Origin: DASZMX01 sp035551475
GTDB taxonomy: Bacteria > Verrucomicrobiota > Verrucomicrobiia > Limisphaerales > Palsa-1400
Reading direction: 5' to 3'
DNA: 12,826 nt
Assembly: GCA_035551475.1 (NCBI GenBank)
Contig: DASZMX010000095.1
Span: 1-12,826 of the forward strand
Shown here: positions 1-7,209 of the stretch, in pieces
How positions within the stretch are numbered: position 1 is the first letter of the stretch
Layout of the letters: each line of letters opens with the position of its first letter
Position numbers and translations under genes: made by a program
The notes under the pieces: model-generated
The model's database searches: none
The model's input: the letters and a program-made list of their open reading frames with translations, nothing else
What the model was told of the DNA's origin: nothing

Positions 1-374
1 GCCGCAGCTTTGAAAAGGCCAACGTCTGCAATCCATTGCAAGTGGTGACGGACGGCGAACAGGCGCTGTGCTACTTGCAGGGGGAAGGCGAGTACGGCGA
101 CCGGCGGCGTTTTCCCATGCCGGCGGTGGTCTTCCTGGACCTCAATATGCCGAAGAAAAATGGCTTCGACGTCCTGACCGGAGCGCGCCAGAATCCCGCG
201 TTGCGCGGCACGATGATTTATGTGCTTTCCGCCTCCACGCGTTTAATTGACATCTCCCGGGCCTACGAGTTGGGCGCGAACGCCTATTTAATCAAGCCCA
301 GCCGCCTAAGCACGTTGCCCGAAATGATGAAAGGCTCGTGCGCCTTTGCCGCCCACGTCGCCGGGGCGGAATAA
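1..374 (+). CDS. Rcp1/CheY-like single-domain response regulator, 5' end cut off
   Basis: The reading frame is open from base 3 and ends with TAA at 372-374, so the gene starts before the window. It encodes about 123 residues of a receiver domain. The start of the visible part (KANVCNPLQVVTDGEQAL) matches the loop and helix of Rcp1-type regulators that pair with phytochrome-like or hybrid kinases. The phospho-acceptor Asp is in VVFLDLNMPKKNGFDVL, the conserved Ser is in YVLSAS, and the Lys is in YLIKPS. Only the acidic DD pair near the N-terminus is missing, because it lies outside the window. No output domain follows, so it probably acts by protein-protein contact in a phosphorelay. Its stop lies 3 bp from the stop of the convergent transporter gene. 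The internal TTG at 36 is not the true start, because homologous sequence continues upstream of it. Confidence 0.9.
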   Translation, partial: RSFEKANVCNPLQVVTDGEQALCYLQGEGEYGDRRRFPMPAVVFLDLNMPKKNGFDVLTGARQNPALRGTMIYVLSASTRLIDISRAYELGANAYLIKPSRLSTLPEMMKGSCAFAAHVAGAE

Positions 375-377
375 TTT

Positions 378-1577
378 TCAAGCGCCCGCGGTTGAGGGAC
401 GGAGGCGCAGGACAAGAATGGCGCCCGCCACGGAGAGAGCCGCGCTGTAGCCAAAGGCGGCGCCCGTTCCCAGCGCCGTCCACAACGCCCCCACGATCAC
501 GCTCGAAAGAAAATCCCCCGCCCCATTGACTGCCGCCAGGGAGCCGAAAGCCATGCCGTGCTGCTCGTCCGTCACCAATTCCGCGCACAAGGAATCCTCC
601 AAAGTCTCCTCAAATGCCACACTTGTGCCGCCCAAAATAAAAATCAAGGCCAGCGCCGGAAGGCTGGGCGGGAGCACGATGACGCACACCGCCATGGCGG
701 CCGACATCAAGTATCCCGCCGCCAAAAGGCGCTGCTTCGGCAGCCGATCGCCCAACCAGCCGCCGGCCAGCGCCATGGACGCGTAAAATATATTGTGTAA
801 AATATACAGGCCGACCGCCGCCGTGGCGGCGTGGGCCGCTCCCAGTGACGGCGTCAATTTCTGCACCGCCAAAAGAATGAGCATGCTGTGGGCAAAAGAG
901 CCCGCCCCGAACAATCCGGCCGCCGCCAAAAACTTCCGGTAGGCCGCAGGCAGCAAGCGCAGCCGTTGCCCGAATGAAATATGTTTTACAGGAAGCCGCT
1001 CCTTCTCTTTGACCAGGAACGCGATCAAAAATGCGGCCGTTAAACCCGGGATTAATGTCAACGCAAACAGCCGTGGATAGCGATGGCCCAAAAGCGGCAG
1101 CAGGGCAAACGCCGTGGCCGGCCCGACAATCGCGCCGATGGTATCCATCATGCGCTCGAAGCCGAAGGCGCGTCCGTAGGTTTCACGGGTGACCGCGCCC
1201 GCCAGCAACGCTTTGCGCACCGGCGTGCGCACGCCGCGTCCCAGCCAGGCGGCCGATCGCGCCACCAGCACATGCCAGGCGGCGGTGGCAAAGCCGAAGG
1301 AAGCCGTGCCCAGCGCGGTCACGACGTAACCCGCGACCGCGATGGGCTTGCGCCGCGCCAATTTGTCCGTGAAGTAGCCCGACCCCATTTTCGCAAAGCT
1401 GGAAAGCCCGTCCGCCACGCCTTCGATCAGGCCAAGCCAGGCGGCTGCCACGCCCATGCTGGCCAGAAAGGCCGGCAGGACCGTCGTGGCGATTTCATGC
1501 GACCAATCACTGAAGAGCGAGGCGAGCGCCACGCCCAGGACAGTGCGGTTGAGCCAGCGGACTTTGGTGTTTGGCAT
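378..1577 (-). CDS. MFS transporter, 12 TM, MJ1317-like
   Basis: The product is a 399-residue polytopic inner-membrane protein of the major facilitator superfamily. The loop between TM2 and TM3 carries the MFS motif A (GYFTDKLARRK, residues 67-77). A second family signature is GRGVRTPVRKALLAG (113-127), which corresponds to the GKGIRTAPRDALIA stretch of an uncharacterised bacterial/archaeal MFS group. About 12 hydrophobic segments can be traced and the length is typical. Substrate is unknown; export of a small molecule is plausible but not shown. I chose ATG at 1577 over TTG at 1583, because an AGGA that overlaps the upstream regulator's TAG stop lies 7 nt before the ATG and only 1 nt before the TTG. 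It is the last gene of the kinase-regulator-transporter operon. Its stop is 3 bp from the convergent receiver gene, leaving no room for a separate terminator. Confidence 0.88.
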   Translation of the reverse strand: MPNTKVRWLNRTVLGVALASLFSDWSHEIATTVLPAFLASMGVAAAWLGLIEGVADGLSSFAKMGSGYFTDKLARRKPIAVAGYVVTALGTASFGFATAAWHVLVARSAAWLGRGVRTPVRKALLAGAVTRETYGRAFGFERMMDTIGAIVGPATAFALLPLLGHRYPRLFALTLIPGLTAAFLIAFLVKEKERLPVKHISFGQRLRLLPAAYRKFLAAAGLFGAGSFAHSMLILLAVQKLTPSLGAAHAATAAVGLYILHNIFYASMALAGGWLGDRLPKQRLLAAGYLMSAAMAVCVIVLPPSLPALALIFILGGTSVAFEETLEDSLCAELVTDEQHGMAFGSLAAVNGAGDFLSSVIVGALWTALGTGAAFGYSAALSVAGAILVLRLRPSTAGA

Positions 1578-1586
1578 CGGCAAATC

Positions 1587-2228
1587 CTACTCGGGCGGAT
1601 TTTCCCATTCCGGATAAACCGCGGCCGGCAATTCGTCACGCCGAATCAGCTCCTGCAAATCACGGATGATCGTGCGCCGGGCGACGTTGAATTGCCGCGC
1701 CAGCTCGGAAATATTTGGGCGCTGCGCGGCCTGGGACAGCATTTCGCGCAAGCGCGTTTGCCGGCTCAGGCGGTCGGTGGAGCGGCTAAACAATTCCTCC
1801 GCATCGACGCGCCGGGAGCGTTCCAGGGCTTCGAATTGCCGCAGCGTTTCGCGCTCGCCGCATTCTGTCAAAGCGATTTCCACCGTCTTTTTCAAATCAA
1901 CTATATCAAGCGGCTTGGGCAGGCAAAAATGCGCGCGGCGCGGACCCTGCAGCGCCTGAAAACGTTGCGGCGCGTCCAGGGCCCCGGAAACCATGATGAT
2001 CGGCACATGCGGCACAAGCTCTTTAAACGCCGGCAAAAAATCCAGGCCCAACTCCCCTTTGTCCAACACATGATCCAGTATCAGCAGACGCGGACCCTCG
2101 CGCGGAATCAGGGCCAGCGCCGCGGAGCCGGTCGTCGCGCGAATCAGCGTATAATCCGCGAGCGCCTCCTCGTAGATTTCGTATTGCAGGTCGTCGTCCT
2201 CGACGATGAGAATCTTGGCGGGCTTCAT
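1587..2228 (-). CDS. Response regulator: receiver + DeoR/HTH_11-like DNA-binding domain
   Basis: The 213-residue product has an N-terminal receiver domain (about 4-120) and a C-terminal helix-turn-helix (about 160-198). Receiver residues are complete: acidic D11/D12, phospho-acceptor D52 in LLILDHVLDKG, S81 in IIMVSGA, K105 in CLPKP. The C-terminal part, PNISELARQFNVARRTIIRD, looks like the winged helix of DeoR/BirA/HTH_11 proteins (compare VSRRTIYRDLQ-type recognition helices), not the OmpR, NarL or Fis type usual in response regulators. A charged helix (122-160) links the domains. The start is ATG at 2228: the kinase stop TGA overlaps it as ATGA, indicating translational coupling, and the receiver begins right after it. 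The frame is open further upstream but that part lies inside the kinase gene. It is very likely the partner of the kinase upstream and may control this operon. Confidence 0.9.
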   Translation of the reverse strand: MKPAKILIVEDDDLQYEIYEEALADYTLIRATTGSAALALIPREGPRLLILDHVLDKGELGLDFLPAFKELVPHVPIIMVSGALDAPQRFQALQGPRRAHFCLPKPLDIVDLKKTVEIALTECGERETLRQFEALERSRRVDAEELFSRSTDRLSRQTRLREMLSQAAQRPNISELARQFNVARRTIIRDLQELIRRDELPAAVYPEWENPPE

Positions 2229-4837
2229 GGCAAATCGGGTTGCGCTGCCGGCGCCGGAGTCAGCGCGGCCGGGAGGATCAATGTGAAGACGCTCCCCTGC
2301 CCCGGCGTTGATTCCACCGCCAATCCCGCTTTGAGTTTCTGGGCCAACTCGTACGCGACCGACAGGCCAAGGCCAGTGCCGCGCCGCGTGGAGAGCGCTT
2401 TCGTCGTGAAAAAAGGCTCGAAGATCCGGGGCATGATTTCCGGCGCAATGCCGCAGCCAAAATCCCGGACGGCAATGCAGACGTACGACGCGGCGCCCGC
2501 GGGGGAAAGCGCCACGCCGGGCGGCATTTCGGCGCACGGCGCGGTGGTCACAATCACTTCCTTGCGGGCGCTCATGGATTCGGCGGCGTTGAAAATAAAA
2601 TTCAGCAGTATCTGCTGCAGCAACCCCGCCGACGCCCGCACCGCCGGCAGCGGCCCGCCGCGATCAAACCTCACTTCCGTCTCGCGCAAAAAACGGTCGC
2701 CCAGGAGGCGAATCGTGTTTTCCACTGCGGCGTTGACCTCGCAGGTCTCTGTCAACTCATCGGTGTTGCGGCTGAACCCCAGCAGCGCCTGCACCACCGC
2801 CGTGCCCTGGTCCACGACTGTTTTGATGCGTTCGGCGCGCGCGCGGATTTTTTGCGGGTTGTCAATATTCTGCTCGATGATTTGAGTCGAGCCTTTGATG
2901 ATGGAAAGGATGTTGTTGAAATCGTGGGCGATGCCCGCCGCCAGGGCGCCCAGCGCCTTCATTTTTTGGCTTTGCAACAGCTCCTGATTGGCCAGTTTTA
3001 ATTCTTCCGTGCGCTGCGCCACTTGCAACTCCACCTGGATGTAACTTAACGCCAAATCGCGGTGGCGCTTCCACGCCAGGCCCGCGAAAAACAGCGCCGC
3101 CGCCGCGCCAAAACCGGCGATCCAAATCAGCCGCACTTCCTTGTACCAAGGCAGGATGACGGCGAATTCCAGGCGCGGCGGCTGCGGGTCGATGTTGCCG
3201 TTGCGATCCATGGCGCGAACCTGAAAATAATGTTTGCCCGGCGGCAAATCGATGAACGGCGCGGTCGTCGCTGCATCGAAGGGCGACCAATCGCGATCAT
3301 CCATCCGCCACGAAAATAGCAGGCGCGCCGGCGGCGTGAGGTTCCATTTGTCCTGTCCGCTGAAACTCACCATGATCGATTCGCCTTGAAGAATATTGCG
3401 ATCGCGTTCCGCCGGGACGCGCACGACGGCTCGGGGCGGATCAAGATCAGCCGCCGGTTGGCGCACATTCCATCCACGCGCCGTCATCGCCCAGATTTGC
3501 CCCGTTGCATCTTCCCGCACATCCCGCACCACGGCGCTGCTCAATCCCTCTTCCAGCCCGTAATCCACCCAGGCGCCGCGCGCAAAATGATGCAACCCGT
3601 CATGGGCCGCCACCCACACGCTGCCGTCGGAGCCGCGCATCATGGTGTTGATGCGCCCAAAGCTTCCGCGAGCCGTGGCCCAGTTCCGGCCATCAAACGA
3701 CCAGACATTTTCCGGCGTGGCGCACCACGTTTTCCCATCCGGTCCATCCAAGAACGCGAACGCATTTTTGGGAGCCCCCGGCGTCGCCGCGAGAGCGCGG
3801 TAATGAGTTTCCGGCTGCATGGCGGACACAAATGAAGCCGGCGCCTCACTCGCCGCGCGCCAGAGCATGGGGGCGTGGCAAAAAAGCCCTTCGCTTGTCG
3901 CCAGCCAGAACATGCCGTGCTCGCCGATCGCGACATCGTAAATGGAGCTCGCCGCCAGTTCGTCATTGGTAGTGACGATCCCCCCTCTCATGCGGAGCAG
4001 GGCATCGGTGGTTGCCGCCCAAATGACTTCGTCGGACTCGGTCCACGCTGCGATCAAATTCGTGCGGCCGGTTTTCCATATCGTCCAGCGCTCGCCGTCA
4101 AAATGCAGAATGCGGCCGGCATCGCCCAAACACGTCACGCCTCCGGCATCATCGCATACCGGCGCGCGTAGATGGTTTTGGCCAGCCGTGGCAGGCAAAT
4201 CAGATTCCCGCCAGACGGAATGCTCATCGATCGCGCGTTTCGGGCCGGGGATATGGGCCAGCCCATTTTCTCCCGCGATCCAGATGCTGTCATCCGGCGC
4301 GACACTCCAGCCATCGAATCGACCCAGGCTCGTTTGTTTGACATCGCCTAAAACTCGCGTGGTTGGAGCCCCGGTGGGATTGGCGGTGAATTCCATCAGG
4401 CGTTCGGGCAGCAGGAAAAGCGTCACGTTCTGGCGCACGGGGCACAGCTGCATGGAAGCCCGCGGGGCCGCCCGGCGTTGTGCGGCAATTTCCGTCACGG
4501 GATAAAAACGCCAGCCGCCCTCCGACCAGTCGCACAGCCCGTTCGAAGCCGCTCTCCAAAGCTGTCCGGCGGGGCTTTGGAAAATGCGGCCTGCGGACTG
4601 GGCCTGCGGGACAGCGTAGTTCGTCCAACCATAACCGTCGCCGACAGCCACAGCGGAAGAGTTAAGGCCGGAAACAATGACATTGCCTGCGCCACTGAAC
4701 GTGACGTAGCGACAATCAGCGTCCGGCAATCCGTCCGCCACCTTGAAAACGCGCCCCTCCGAAGCCTGCTGGCCAAAACCGTTCGCGGCCCAGGCCAGCG
4801 CCGCCAGCGCCGAAAAAATGCGTTGGACCCGAATCAT
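2225..4837 (-). CDS. Membrane sensor histidine kinase: periplasmic beta-propeller, Y_Y_Y domain, HisKA, HATPase_c
   Basis: The 870-residue product begins with a signal-peptide-like segment (RIFSALAALAWAANGFGQ, 6-23). Residues about 40-460 hold roughly eight or nine degenerate Reg_prop beta-propeller blades (for example DGSVWVAAHDGLHHF, 404-418). A Y_Y_Y immunoglobulin-like domain follows (about 480-560, with PPGKHYFQVRAMDRNGN), then a transmembrane helix (about 568-588) and a coiled linker. The HisKA H-box is GIAHDFNNIL with phospho-acceptor H638. The ATPase has an N-box at 743-752 (N746/N750), G1 DFGCGI at 792-797, F-box FEPFFTTK and G2 GTGLGLS at 820-826. All catalytic motifs are intact. 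The sensor part is about half as long as the two-propeller sensors of Bacteroides hybrid kinases, and no receiver or HTH is fused. A TTG at 4888 would add 17 residues without sense and falls in a candidate -35 element. ATG at 4837, next to the signal peptide, is preferred, although no clear ribosome-binding site precedes it. Confidence 0.9.
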   Translation of the reverse strand: MIRVQRIFSALAALAWAANGFGQQASEGRVFKVADGLPDADCRYVTFSGAGNVIVSGLNSSAVAVGDGYGWTNYAVPQAQSAGRIFQSPAGQLWRAASNGLCDWSEGGWRFYPVTEIAAQRRAAPRASMQLCPVRQNVTLFLLPERLMEFTANPTGAPTTRVLGDVKQTSLGRFDGWSVAPDDSIWIAGENGLAHIPGPKRAIDEHSVWRESDLPATAGQNHLRAPVCDDAGGVTCLGDAGRILHFDGERWTIWKTGRTNLIAAWTESDEVIWAATTDALLRMRGGIVTTNDELAASSIYDVAIGEHGMFWLATSEGLFCHAPMLWRAASEAPASFVSAMQPETHYRALAATPGAPKNAFAFLDGPDGKTWCATPENVWSFDGRNWATARGSFGRINTMMRGSDGSVWVAAHDGLHHFARGAWVDYGLEEGLSSAVVRDVREDATGQIWAMTARGWNVRQPAADLDPPRAVVRVPAERDRNILQGESIMVSFSGQDKWNLTPPARLLFSWRMDDRDWSPFDAATTAPFIDLPPGKHYFQVRAMDRNGNIDPQPPRLEFAVILPWYKEVRLIWIAGFGAAAALFFAGLAWKRHRDLALSYIQVELQVAQRTEELKLANQELLQSQKMKALGALAAGIAHDFNNILSIIKGSTQIIEQNIDNPQKIRARAERIKTVVDQGTAVVQALLGFSRNTDELTETCEVNAAVENTIRLLGDRFLRETEVRFDRGGPLPAVRASAGLLQQILLNFIFNAAESMSARKEVIVTTAPCAEMPPGVALSPAGAASYVCIAVRDFGCGIAPEIMPRIFEPFFTTKALSTRRGTGLGLSVAYELAQKLKAGLAVESTPGQGSVFTLILPAALTPAPAAQPDLP

Positions 4838-4859
4838 GCGCAGCGCAACTGAGGGCGCC

Positions 4860-4888
4860 AGTATCGGCCAGGCCCGCCGCCCGCGCAA
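4860..4888 (-). promoter_or_regulatory. Candidate sigma70-type promoter of the kinase operon
   Basis: Read on the minus strand, TTGCGC (4888-4883) and GATACT (4865-4860) are separated by 17 bp. GATACT agrees with TATAAT at four of six positions; the -35 element is weaker. Transcription would begin around 4853, leaving a short leader before the ATG at 4837. This is pattern matching only. Confidence 0.3.
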
Positions 4889-4894
4889 TCAAAA

Positions 4895-4906
4895 GCACAC
4901 CTGTGC
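4895..4906. promoter_or_regulatory. Short palindrome in the divergent promoter region, possible operator
   Basis: GCACA-CC-TGTGC is a perfect inverted repeat with a 2-nt centre. A third copy of the half-site, GCACAC, follows at 4915-4920. It lies just upstream of the candidate -35 of the kinase operon, where an activator could bind, and also upstream of the divergent pseudopilin gene. The regulator and its role are unknown. Confidence 0.25.
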
Positions 4907-4988
4907 GGCCAGACGCACACTTCCCGCCGCCACCGCGGCGTTGTATGAAAGAGTTGCGGGAATCCGCGGCGGAAGCGAAGCCGTCAAC

Positions 4989-5792
4989 ATGACTTTCAAA
5001 TTCAAATGGGAAGGCGGCTCACGCCGCCGGCGCGGCTTTACGCTCATCGAGCTATTGGTCACCATTGCGATCATCGCGCTTCTGGCGGCGCTTTTATTGC
5101 CCGCACTTTCCAACGCCAAGGCCAGCAGCCGCGAGGTTTCCTGCCTGCAAAATCTCCGCCAATTAGAGGCCGCCTATCAAATGTATGCGACCGACAATGG
5201 CGAGAAATTGGTTCCCAACATTCCGGCCCTGGCCTCTCCCAGCGTATCACAAGATGCCGCAATCACATGGGTGCAGGGCAATATGACTCTCCCGACAGAT
5301 ACGGGCAACAGCTCCAACATCGTTGCGGGAAAACTGTTTGCTTACGCGCCGCAATTGGGCACATACCGCTGCCCCGCCGATCAAACCCCCACCAACAAGG
5401 TCCTGCGCGTGCGCAGTTATTCCATGAACTCGTGGGCGGGCAGCCGCTTCATGGTCTCAGAGGAGAAAGGGACAACCTTCCGCACGTTTGTGACGGGCGC
5501 CGATCTCGCGGGCGCACCCACTTCCCAGACCTGGATCCTGGCCGACGAAAACGAAACGACTTTGAATGACGGCTGGTTTCACGTCACGATGGACAACTCA
5601 CGCCCTTTCGATAGCTTTCCTGCCGCGCGGCATCGCAATGCTTACAGCTTGAATTTCGCGGATGGCCATTCCGAAATCTTTCGCCTGCGCGATCCCGGAA
5701 CCCTGGCCGCCCTCGGCCCGAAGTATCAAGGCGGGGTTCAAGCTTCCAACGCCGACTGGATCAAGCTCAAGCAGGTCACCACCGTGAAATGA
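4989..5792 (+). CDS. Type II secretion-like pseudopilin with C-terminal H-X9-DG motif
   Basis: The 267-residue product has a class III prepilin leader: a basic stretch (SRRRRG, 11-16), a cleavage point between G16 and F17, and mature FTLIELLVTIAIIALLAALLLPAL with Glu at mature position 5. A prepilin peptidase should cut and N-methylate it. The body holds CLQNLRQLEAAYQMYATDNG (52-71), a YRCPAD stretch (126-131), and near the C-terminus the H-X9-DG motif (H215 to D225-G226). This architecture is the processing-associated H-X9-DG family, present in many copies per genome in Verrucomicrobiota and Planctomycetota. Specific roles of individual copies are unknown. No secretion ATPase or other pilus gene is near, so it is probably one of many scattered copies. 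ATG at 4989 was chosen because it puts the leader at the right length; the frame is open upstream to 4743 but that overlaps the kinase gene. The ribosome-binding site is weak. Confidence 0.9.
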   Translation: MTFKFKWEGGSRRRRGFTLIELLVTIAIIALLAALLLPALSNAKASSREVSCLQNLRQLEAAYQMYATDNGEKLVPNIPALASPSVSQDAAITWVQGNMTLPTDTGNSSNIVAGKLFAYAPQLGTYRCPADQTPTNKVLRVRSYSMNSWAGSRFMVSEEKGTTFRTFVTGADLAGAPTSQTWILADENETTLNDGWFHVTMDNSRPFDSFPAARHRNAYSLNFADGHSEIFRLRDPGTLAALGPKYQGGVQASNADWIKLKQVTTVK

Positions 5793-5865
5793 CGAGACCG
5801 TAGAGCATGTCTGAGAAATCGGTAGTGCAAAGTTCGTGAAGCCTGAGCCGCGCAAACAGAGTAAA

Positions 5866-6927
5866 ATGCAACTTATTCCCGCGCCAAGTGTTCAATCCGC
5901 TAAAGTGAGAAAACTCCTCACCGCTATGGGGGCGCTCGGTTTGGGTGCCGCTATTTTCTTTTTGTGTCAGCCGGCTGAGCCTGTTTATAACGGGAAAAAA
6001 CTGACCGAGTGGCAAGATCAATGGGCTGCGGGCAGCCATGATGGCAGCACAGCTTCCGCCGAGAGACTTGGCTCCTATCGCGAAGCTCTCCAGGCCATCG
6101 GCACGAACAGCATTCCGTATGGTGTCCGCAATCTGGCGCTCAATGACTCCCGCTGTCGGACCGACTACGCCCGGCTTCAAACCAAACTGCCCAGGCTGTT
6201 GCAAAAGCTCTTTCCAAAACCTAAACCGCTCCTTCAGGAAGCGGATGGCGCGAACATGTTCTTGTATATCGGCTCCAACTCCCTGCCCTGCGCTATCGCG
6301 CTGCTGAACGACCCCAGCCCGACGGTTCGCCGCGCCGCCGCTTGGGGGATTGCAGGCTTGCGCCGTCAATCCCCCTCCGCAAAACAGGGCATACCCGCAT
6401 TGATTGATGCTTTAGCGGACCGAGATGAAAAGGTTCGTTACTACTCCGTCATTTCGCTCCAGGAAATGGGACCCGACGCTTCGAACGCGGTCCCTGCTTT
6501 GACCAAAGCGCTGGCCGACGTTGGAGTCGGGTCACAGACAAATTCCCGTTATAATCTCCGCGCCGCCGCGGCGCACGCACTGGGAAGAATCGGCCCGCCC
6601 GCCGCTACCGCATTGCCCGAGCTGAAAACCGCCCTCGCGGCGCCGAATCCCTACCTCCGAGGCCAAACCGCCGTCGCCATCTGGAGAATCGACGCCGACG
6701 TTAACCTCGCGCTACCGGTCCTCCTCCAGGAAATGCCGGGAACTATCGAGGATTCCAAATGGGATTGGATTATCGCGCTCGGCGAGATGGGCCCGCGCGC
6801 TACGAACGCAGTTCCGCAATTGAAAATTGAATTGCAAAAGGACCATAAGAAATGGGTTCTCAATTACGTCACCAATGCCCTCAAAAGAATTTCACCGGCA
6901 GATGTCCCGGATGCCAGAGTAAAATGA
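5866..6927 (+). CDS. Membrane-anchored HEAT-repeat protein
   Basis: The 353-residue product starts with a basic N-terminus and one hydrophobic helix (KLLTAMGALGLGAAIFFLC, about 16-34), so it is probably anchored in the inner membrane with the rest outside the cytoplasm; the Cys lacks a good lipobox. Right after it comes YNGKKLTEW (41-49), a short motif recurring in verrucomicrobial HEAT proteins. Residues about 137-343 form five or six HEAT/PBS-lyase-like helical repeats. Recurring phrases are ALLNDPSPTVRRAAAWGI, MGPDASNAVPALTKAL, IGPPAATALPELKTAL and MGPRATNAVPQLKIEL. Such repeats make a superhelical protein-binding surface; no catalytic residues are visible. The start is uncertain: ATG at 5866 is chosen, but GTG at 5836 would add 10 residues and neither has a clear ribosome-binding site. 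It follows the pseudopilin by 73 bp on the same strand and may share its transcript. The partner is unknown. Confidence 0.8.
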   Translation: MQLIPAPSVQSAKVRKLLTAMGALGLGAAIFFLCQPAEPVYNGKKLTEWQDQWAAGSHDGSTASAERLGSYREALQAIGTNSIPYGVRNLALNDSRCRTDYARLQTKLPRLLQKLFPKPKPLLQEADGANMFLYIGSNSLPCAIALLNDPSPTVRRAAAWGIAGLRRQSPSAKQGIPALIDALADRDEKVRYYSVISLQEMGPDASNAVPALTKALADVGVGSQTNSRYNLRAAAAHALGRIGPPAATALPELKTALAAPNPYLRGQTAVAIWRIDADVNLALPVLLQEMPGTIEDSKWDWIIALGEMGPRATNAVPQLKIELQKDHKKWVLNYVTNALKRISPADVPDARVK

Positions 6928-6934
6928 AACAAGA

Positions 6935-6954
6935 AAAATCGGTTCCTCGATTTT
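6935..6954 (+). terminator. Possible terminator hairpin after the HEAT-repeat gene
   Basis: AAAATCG (6935-6941) and CGATTTT (6948-6954) form a 7-bp stem with a 6-nt loop, 8 bp after the stop codon. The stem has only three G:C pairs, though its 3' arm ends in four T's. It could slow or end transcription from the plus strand; the energy is modest. Confidence 0.35.
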
Positions 6955-7209
6955 GATTAGGGGCACATTGCCACAAGCCAATTAGCCAGTGACAGACTGA
7001 CTGCGCCAACAGCGCCGAACGCGACCAAGCACAGATGTTCTTGGAACATGCACCACCAGCGCTAAAGCTTGGGGTCTTCATTCCCTGGAGCGCAAATTTG
7101 CCCCAAGGGGCTTGCCGTCCGTCGGCAGTTAACACTCCAGCGTACTACCAGCACTTGGAACGAGGGGGTTGCGGATCGATTAATTTTTCGTTGGAAATCT
7201 CGCGGCGAT
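6955..7209. other. Non-coding convergent intergenic region
   Basis: About 255 bp lie between the HEAT-repeat gene and sdpI, whose 3' ends face each other. I see no convincing gene. Open frames cross it on both strands (for example plus strand from 7035), but they run into the coding DNA of sdpI in the wrong direction and show no recognisable motif. It contains a small perfect hairpin, GCCCC-AA-GGGGC, at 7100-7111, and one copy of the nine-base half-site AATTAGCCA (6980-6988) that also builds the sdpR operator. No strong terminator is evident for sdpI. Confidence 0.5.

Noticed and set aside
2229..2537. N-terminal extension of the HTH_11-type regulator
   Set aside because: The frame is open here but lies entirely inside the kinase ATPase domain; the receiver starts at MKPAKILIVEDDD and the ATGA overlap fits the shorter gene.
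1083..2885. 600-residue open frame on the plus strand
   Set aside because: It lies antisense to the transporter, regulator and kinase, all of which have clear domain motifs. Its product is rich in Arg, Gln, Ala and Gly with no recognisable motif, as expected of a shadow frame in GC-rich DNA.
4838..4888. TTG start 17 codons upstream for the kinase
   Set aside because: It would put an Arg/Pro-containing stretch before a good signal peptide and would start inside the candidate -35 element.
7092..7111. Adjacent small palindromes GCAAATTTGC and GCCCCAAGGGGC
   Set aside because: They are short, with no T-run after them and no second copy in the window; not enough for a terminator or mobile-element end.
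6928..7209. Small gene or gene fragment in the convergent intergenic region
   Set aside because: Open frames on both strands lack motifs, good starts and ribosome-binding sites, and extend antisense into sdpI.
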